Positions 60,745 to 64,000 of a stretch of DNA of 64,000 nucleotides are shown piece by piece (position 1 is the first letter of the stretch; every line of letters begins with the position of its first letter). The translations under genes and the position numbers were made by a program. The notes below the pieces were generated by a model, which worked only from the letters and a program-made list of their open reading frames with translations, had not been told where the DNA came from and ran no database searches. Source of the DNA: Cyclaneusma minus. Lineage: Eukaryota > Ascomycota > Leotiomycetes > Marthamycetales > Marthamycetaceae. The DNA lies in assembly GCA_037179335.1 (NCBI GenBank), contig JAKZHN010000011.1:836428-900427 (forward strand). The letters are read 5' to 3'.

Positions 60745-61437
60745 GTGTACGCTGTACAGCTGCGCCTTTCAAAGAAACTCGAAGGGCAGGTCCGAAGAAA
60801 GTGAAAGGTTCATGAGAAGAAGGCATCAAATATGGGGCGTGCCATCTCGGGACCGCGTTCCTTTGCACCATCCTTCAGCTTGCCGTGGCCTTGTGGCTTG
60901 TCTATGCTTTGTTCGGCGACTTCCAATAGCCACATCATCGGCGTCTCGATGCCTGTTTGCAGCCTGTCATCCGACTTGCACATCAGGTCCACTGCTCATG
61001 TTGCAGGAACAGCAAGCTAGAGGTTTGCATTTTAGCAATAGAATGGCGACAAATGAGCGCAGGCGACCATCCCGAAGTGATCTGGAATATCCATGTGTTT
61101 GTGAATCGCAAGGCTACAAGTTCCACACACGAATCCGCTGACCCAGCGAAGTAGTGAAGACAATCTGGTCCATCCAACAGTGTTCCCGCTTTTACGAAAC
61201 ACCCAGCTTAACTTGATTAGGCGGTTCGTACTGTGGCGTCAATGCTCTAGATAGTAGATGGTGGATGGATTTCACTCAAGGGGGCACAAGGCCTGCTTGT
61301 CATGCCCTCAAGGTGAGTAAGTCAGGAATATCCTCGACCGCGAGTTCTTGTTGAGCCTACCAGGCTATGGAGCTGGATCGTACTGTCCCTTTAAAGCCAG
61401 TGTGCTCCGCGAGGAATTCTAAGCACCACGGACAATA
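60745..61437. other. Intergenic with duplicated segment
   Basis: No intact gene. 60987-61133 is the first copy of a ~147-bp direct repeat whose second copy lies at 61554-61700. Confidence 0.45.
60987..61133 (+). repeat. Direct repeat next to BTB fragment, copy 1
   Basis: Shares CACTGCTC, TTTTAGCAA, GGCGACCATCCCGAA and CTACAAGT-like blocks with 61554-61700, in the same order and spacing. Confidence 0.6.
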
Positions 61438-61660
61438 GCAGTGAAACACTCGAGCAATACCAGATCCACGAGTTCAAAATGGTTGTGTCCTACAAGAAAT
61501 TTTCACGCGCTTCACCTGTGTTCAAGGTTATGTTTGAAGGCTGCTTCGTGGAGGGTTCACTGCTCGTTTTGCAGAGGGAGCAAGCTTGGAATTTGTATTT
61601 TAGCAAAGGAATGACCACGAATGAACACAGGCGACCATCCCGAACGTGATGTGAAGTATC
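61438..61660 (+). pseudogene. BTB-domain gene fragment
   Basis: The frame containing IHEFKMVVSYKKFSRASPVF and KVMFEGCFVEG corresponds to HEVRMRVSSKHLTLASPVFK AMLTGGFAEA of the neighbouring BTB gene. The lead-in and continuation are missing, and the frame ends in unrelated sequence with a stop after about 40 more codons. A broken duplicate rather than an exon: no partner exons with suitable splice sites were found. Confidence 0.6.
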
Positions 61661-61700
61661 GATGTAATTGTAACGTGCGGAGCTATAAGTCCTAGGTACC
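61554..61700 (+). repeat. Direct repeat next to BTB fragment, copy 2
   Basis: Second copy of 60987-61133, directly following the BTB fragment, offset about 567 bp. Confidence 0.6.
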
Positions 61701-62073
61701 TTCAACCTGAGGGCGTTATAGGGTCTGCTTCGAATACTTATCAAGCGAACGGTTACTGAATACCCTTTACCTGCGGCTTCTTATCACCTACAAGCCTGAA
61801 GCGACCTCATGTGAAGCTGAAAAGAGGTGGCTCCTTCGCGGCTCGCTTACTAGCACTAGCGTCTGCAGAGCTCGCTTACCTAGGCCCTGGTTTGTGAAAA
61901 GCACTTCCTTAGCCAGCAACCTTCTCCTTCCTTCAACACTCTCCAACCATTCTCTCCCACGCAACAGATCAACTCTAGCCAACAGCTATTCACTGCTCAT
62001 TCTTCACCGAGCGGACTTCACACCATTACGTCAACAACCCAGAACGCAAACTACAACCTTCACAACTCGCAAA
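61701..62073. other. Upstream region of the BTB-derived gene
   Basis: No separate gene. The frame of the next gene stays open back to about 61894 without an ATG in a better context; the CA/CT-rich stretch 61910-62070 reads as a 5' UTR. Confidence 0.4.
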
Positions 62074-62843
62074 ATGGCTGCGCTCCAGAACTCCTACGCA
62101 CTCGATCCCAACGGCGCCCTCGTTCTCTTCACAACTCGATTCTTCCCAGGAGAGCAGACCAAGGATCTTCTGCAGATGAAGTTGGGACTGCAGCAGCTGC
62201 TCGAATTCGCCCACATCGTCGACAAGTACAAGGTTCACCATGCGGTCAAAGCCTTCGGCATGGACTGGTGCAGCAAATTGTGGGCGGAGTCCGAAGAGAA
62301 GACGCTTCAAGGCAAGGCCTCAAAGGAGACTACACTGGCATGGTTGTCGATCACCTTGGTGCTTGGAACAGCGGAATCGTTCGCCCTTCTTACGGACTCC
62401 ATCATCAAATATCGTGGCAACGCCATGTTCAATGGTCTGGATAGCAAGTACCGTATCCCAGGAGCTCTTGTCGGTATGTATCGGACTATTTTCCCCATTC
62501 GCGGTTCCCATACTAACAAATACTAGATGCCATCAAGAAGGCTAGAGCCAGTCTCGCTTCAGAAATCAAACCCCACTACCTGGGCCTCGTGCACAAGTAC
62601 CGGACCACTTCGGTCTGCCAGGATGCCACTTGCGACTCCTTTGTCCTTGGAAACCTCGAGAATGGACCCAAGACTGGTGTTCCGCTTCTCGATGTCTCCG
62701 AGTGGGCTCTCCAGACAGCCTGTAGCCAGAAGGGAAATCCGGGTAGCGAATGTGCTATCAAGCTCGGTGTGCATGCAGATATTATCCGCGGTCTCATCAA
62801 CAAGAATAGGGGTCTCAAGCTTGAAGACTTCAAGGCCTCATGA
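62074..62843 (+). CDS. BTB-family paralog lacking the BTB core
   Basis: Exons 62074-62473 and 62527-62843, 53-nt intron (GTATGT donor, CTAACAAATACTAG end); 238 aa. The intron interrupts the same codon context (V-D-AIK) as in the BTB gene at 59704. Residues 11-14 DPNG match DPEG there, and residues 39-55 LQQLLEFAHIVDKYKVH match LEQLAEFAIVVDKYRVH at 112-128, but the ~75 residues between, including the SSKHLTLASPVFKAML core, are absent. The C-terminal half is retained (DAIKKAR, CQDATCDSFVLG, DIIRGLINKNRG). A BTB fold cannot form as usual, so the retained part probably has its own function. The ATG at 62074 follows AAA (CGCAAAATGG), a good fungal context. Confidence 0.75.
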
Positions 62844-64000
62844 AGCTCGTAGATTTTCTGACGAACACTTCACCGGATATCGCAGTTTCAAGGGAAGCGA
62901 GGAATCCTTGAGAGAATTGGAATCCTTTTCTTTCCTGATCTTGAGCGAGATTGCGGTTACTTGATTTCATTTGAATTGGTGGATGCGGACTCCTTAGATC
63001 GAAGAAGGTTATTTGGGCAGTAATTAGAGTGAAGGATTCAGCATGGTCTTTTGCCAATCGGCACCTAATTCTGGACAACACAGAAGTTCTTCCTTCGTCG
63101 CACTCTCACACTGGCTTGAAAACCAAATCGTCCCTGAGATGCCAGAAGAAGGGAGAGCGTAGGAACACAGACTCATTGCGAATTGCGATGCTTTAAACCC
63201 TGACTCACAATCCCGTCAAACATGCCGTCAGCAGAAGTGCTAAGAAACCTACAGAAACACCTCTCGCATAACAAATTCCATTTCCGAGACACCCAAACAG
63301 TTCTGAGTTGAGTGGAAACAAACAAGGACTAGCCAAATACCAGACCATCTCAAATGTCGTTTTGTCTCTCTGGAGACTAGAAGATTAAACAAAGACTGTA
63401 ATATCGAGTAACGAGTGGAAACAGAGCAAGGACTAACCTACTCTAAACTGGGATTTTGAGCTCGCAGAAAATGACTTCTAAATTAAGATTACATTAGCCT
63501 GACACTAGTCTTTATCGCCAGACTTTCAATTTGAACCTAACCGTCAACGTGCAACACAGCTAATCCTTGCTTGCTACAAGTCTTACAAACAAGGCTAGCG
63601 TTAGCCTGACTATAAAAATAATCTCCGTTTGTCATCCAAGATAGTTAAAAACATAAATGACTTCACCCCACAAACAGCTATTCACGCTGTCAAAAATTCC
63701 ATAAAAAGCCCTGACTAAGCCCCATTTGGCTATAAAACTCTCTTTTGTATAGCGCCTTTGAAAAGACTCCTGGGCCATTAAGCCCATCTTACCCCGATGA
63801 TTTCTGGGATGAATAGGGGAGTTTAAGAGTATAACGAAACCTCAAAAGGGATGCTAGCAATAGGCAGGGAAATCGTGAAAAATCTGGTCTTTGGGCCATC
63901 GATATGTAATAAAATCGCCAAGGATAAGAACTAGTGTCAAGACTATTTCGGATTTCCAGTCTGGGAAAAAGATTCTGCGATTTTAGAATCACTGATTAGA
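62844..64000. other. Right-hand flank, no gene seen
   Basis: 3' UTR of the preceding gene, then unassigned sequence. A short diverged direct repeat (GTGGAAACA, then CAAGGACTA) occurs at about 63312 and 63416. No coding region recognised. Confidence 0.4.

Noticed and set aside
1..64000. CRISPR array or bacterial-type operons
   Set aside because: Spliced genes and fungal families show a eukaryotic nuclear origin; the regular repeats are ~320-360-bp units without short identical repeats and unique spacers.

Overview
The window is nuclear DNA of a filamentous ascomycete (Pezizomycotina; perhaps a leotiomycete, low confidence). The evidence is short introns of 48-150 nt with GTANGT donors and CTAAC-type branch points, a Zn2Cys6 transcription factor, a RecQ/Sgs1-type N-terminus, a protein of the fungal DUF8035 type, BTB-domain paralogs, and AT-rich islands where dead retrotransposons carry only transition-type damage, the mark of repeat-induced point mutation (RIP).

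Layout. 1-19.6 kb is gene-bearing DNA of ordinary composition: a RecQ-family helicase N-terminus (minus, runs off the left edge), an EutQ-like cupin (minus), a kinase-fold protein (plus), a small basic protein (plus) whose stop lies 7 bp from the stop of a convergent Zn2Cys6 factor (minus), a frame-broken gene with very long C runs, a tandem pair of small Cys-rich proteins, and a membrane-anchored apple/PAN-like protein broken at a 14-G run. 20.3-44.6 kb is an array (family A) of diverged ~360-bp units, each with a TATA-like box reading leftward. One unit is split by a 19.5-kb AT-rich block. That block resolves into three nested LTR retrotransposons, each with a matching LTR pair and a 5-bp target duplication: an outer Ty1/Copia (minus), an inner Ty1/Copia (minus) and an inner Ty3/Gypsy (plus). 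All carry decayed reverse-transcriptase motifs with Asp-to-Asn changes expected from RIP.

45.3-47.3 kb holds a four-exon DUF8035-type gene (minus). 48.5-59.2 kb is a second array (family B) of ~19 diverged ~320-bp units, each with a TATA box reading rightward; it is split by a second AT-rich island (about 49.9-54.2 kb). The two arrays therefore face away from the DUF8035 gene. Their units show no conserved reading frame and look like repeated core promoters or non-coding transcription units; this is the most unusual feature of the window. 59.7-62.8 kb contains a BTB-domain gene, a BTB pseudogene fragment and a paralog that has lost the BTB core but keeps the same intron position. The last 1.1 kb has no recognised gene.

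No operon-like or pathway link between the genes is evident. The main themes are transposon insertion with RIP, local duplication with decay, and promoter-bearing tandem arrays diverged enough that they may have escaped RIP.
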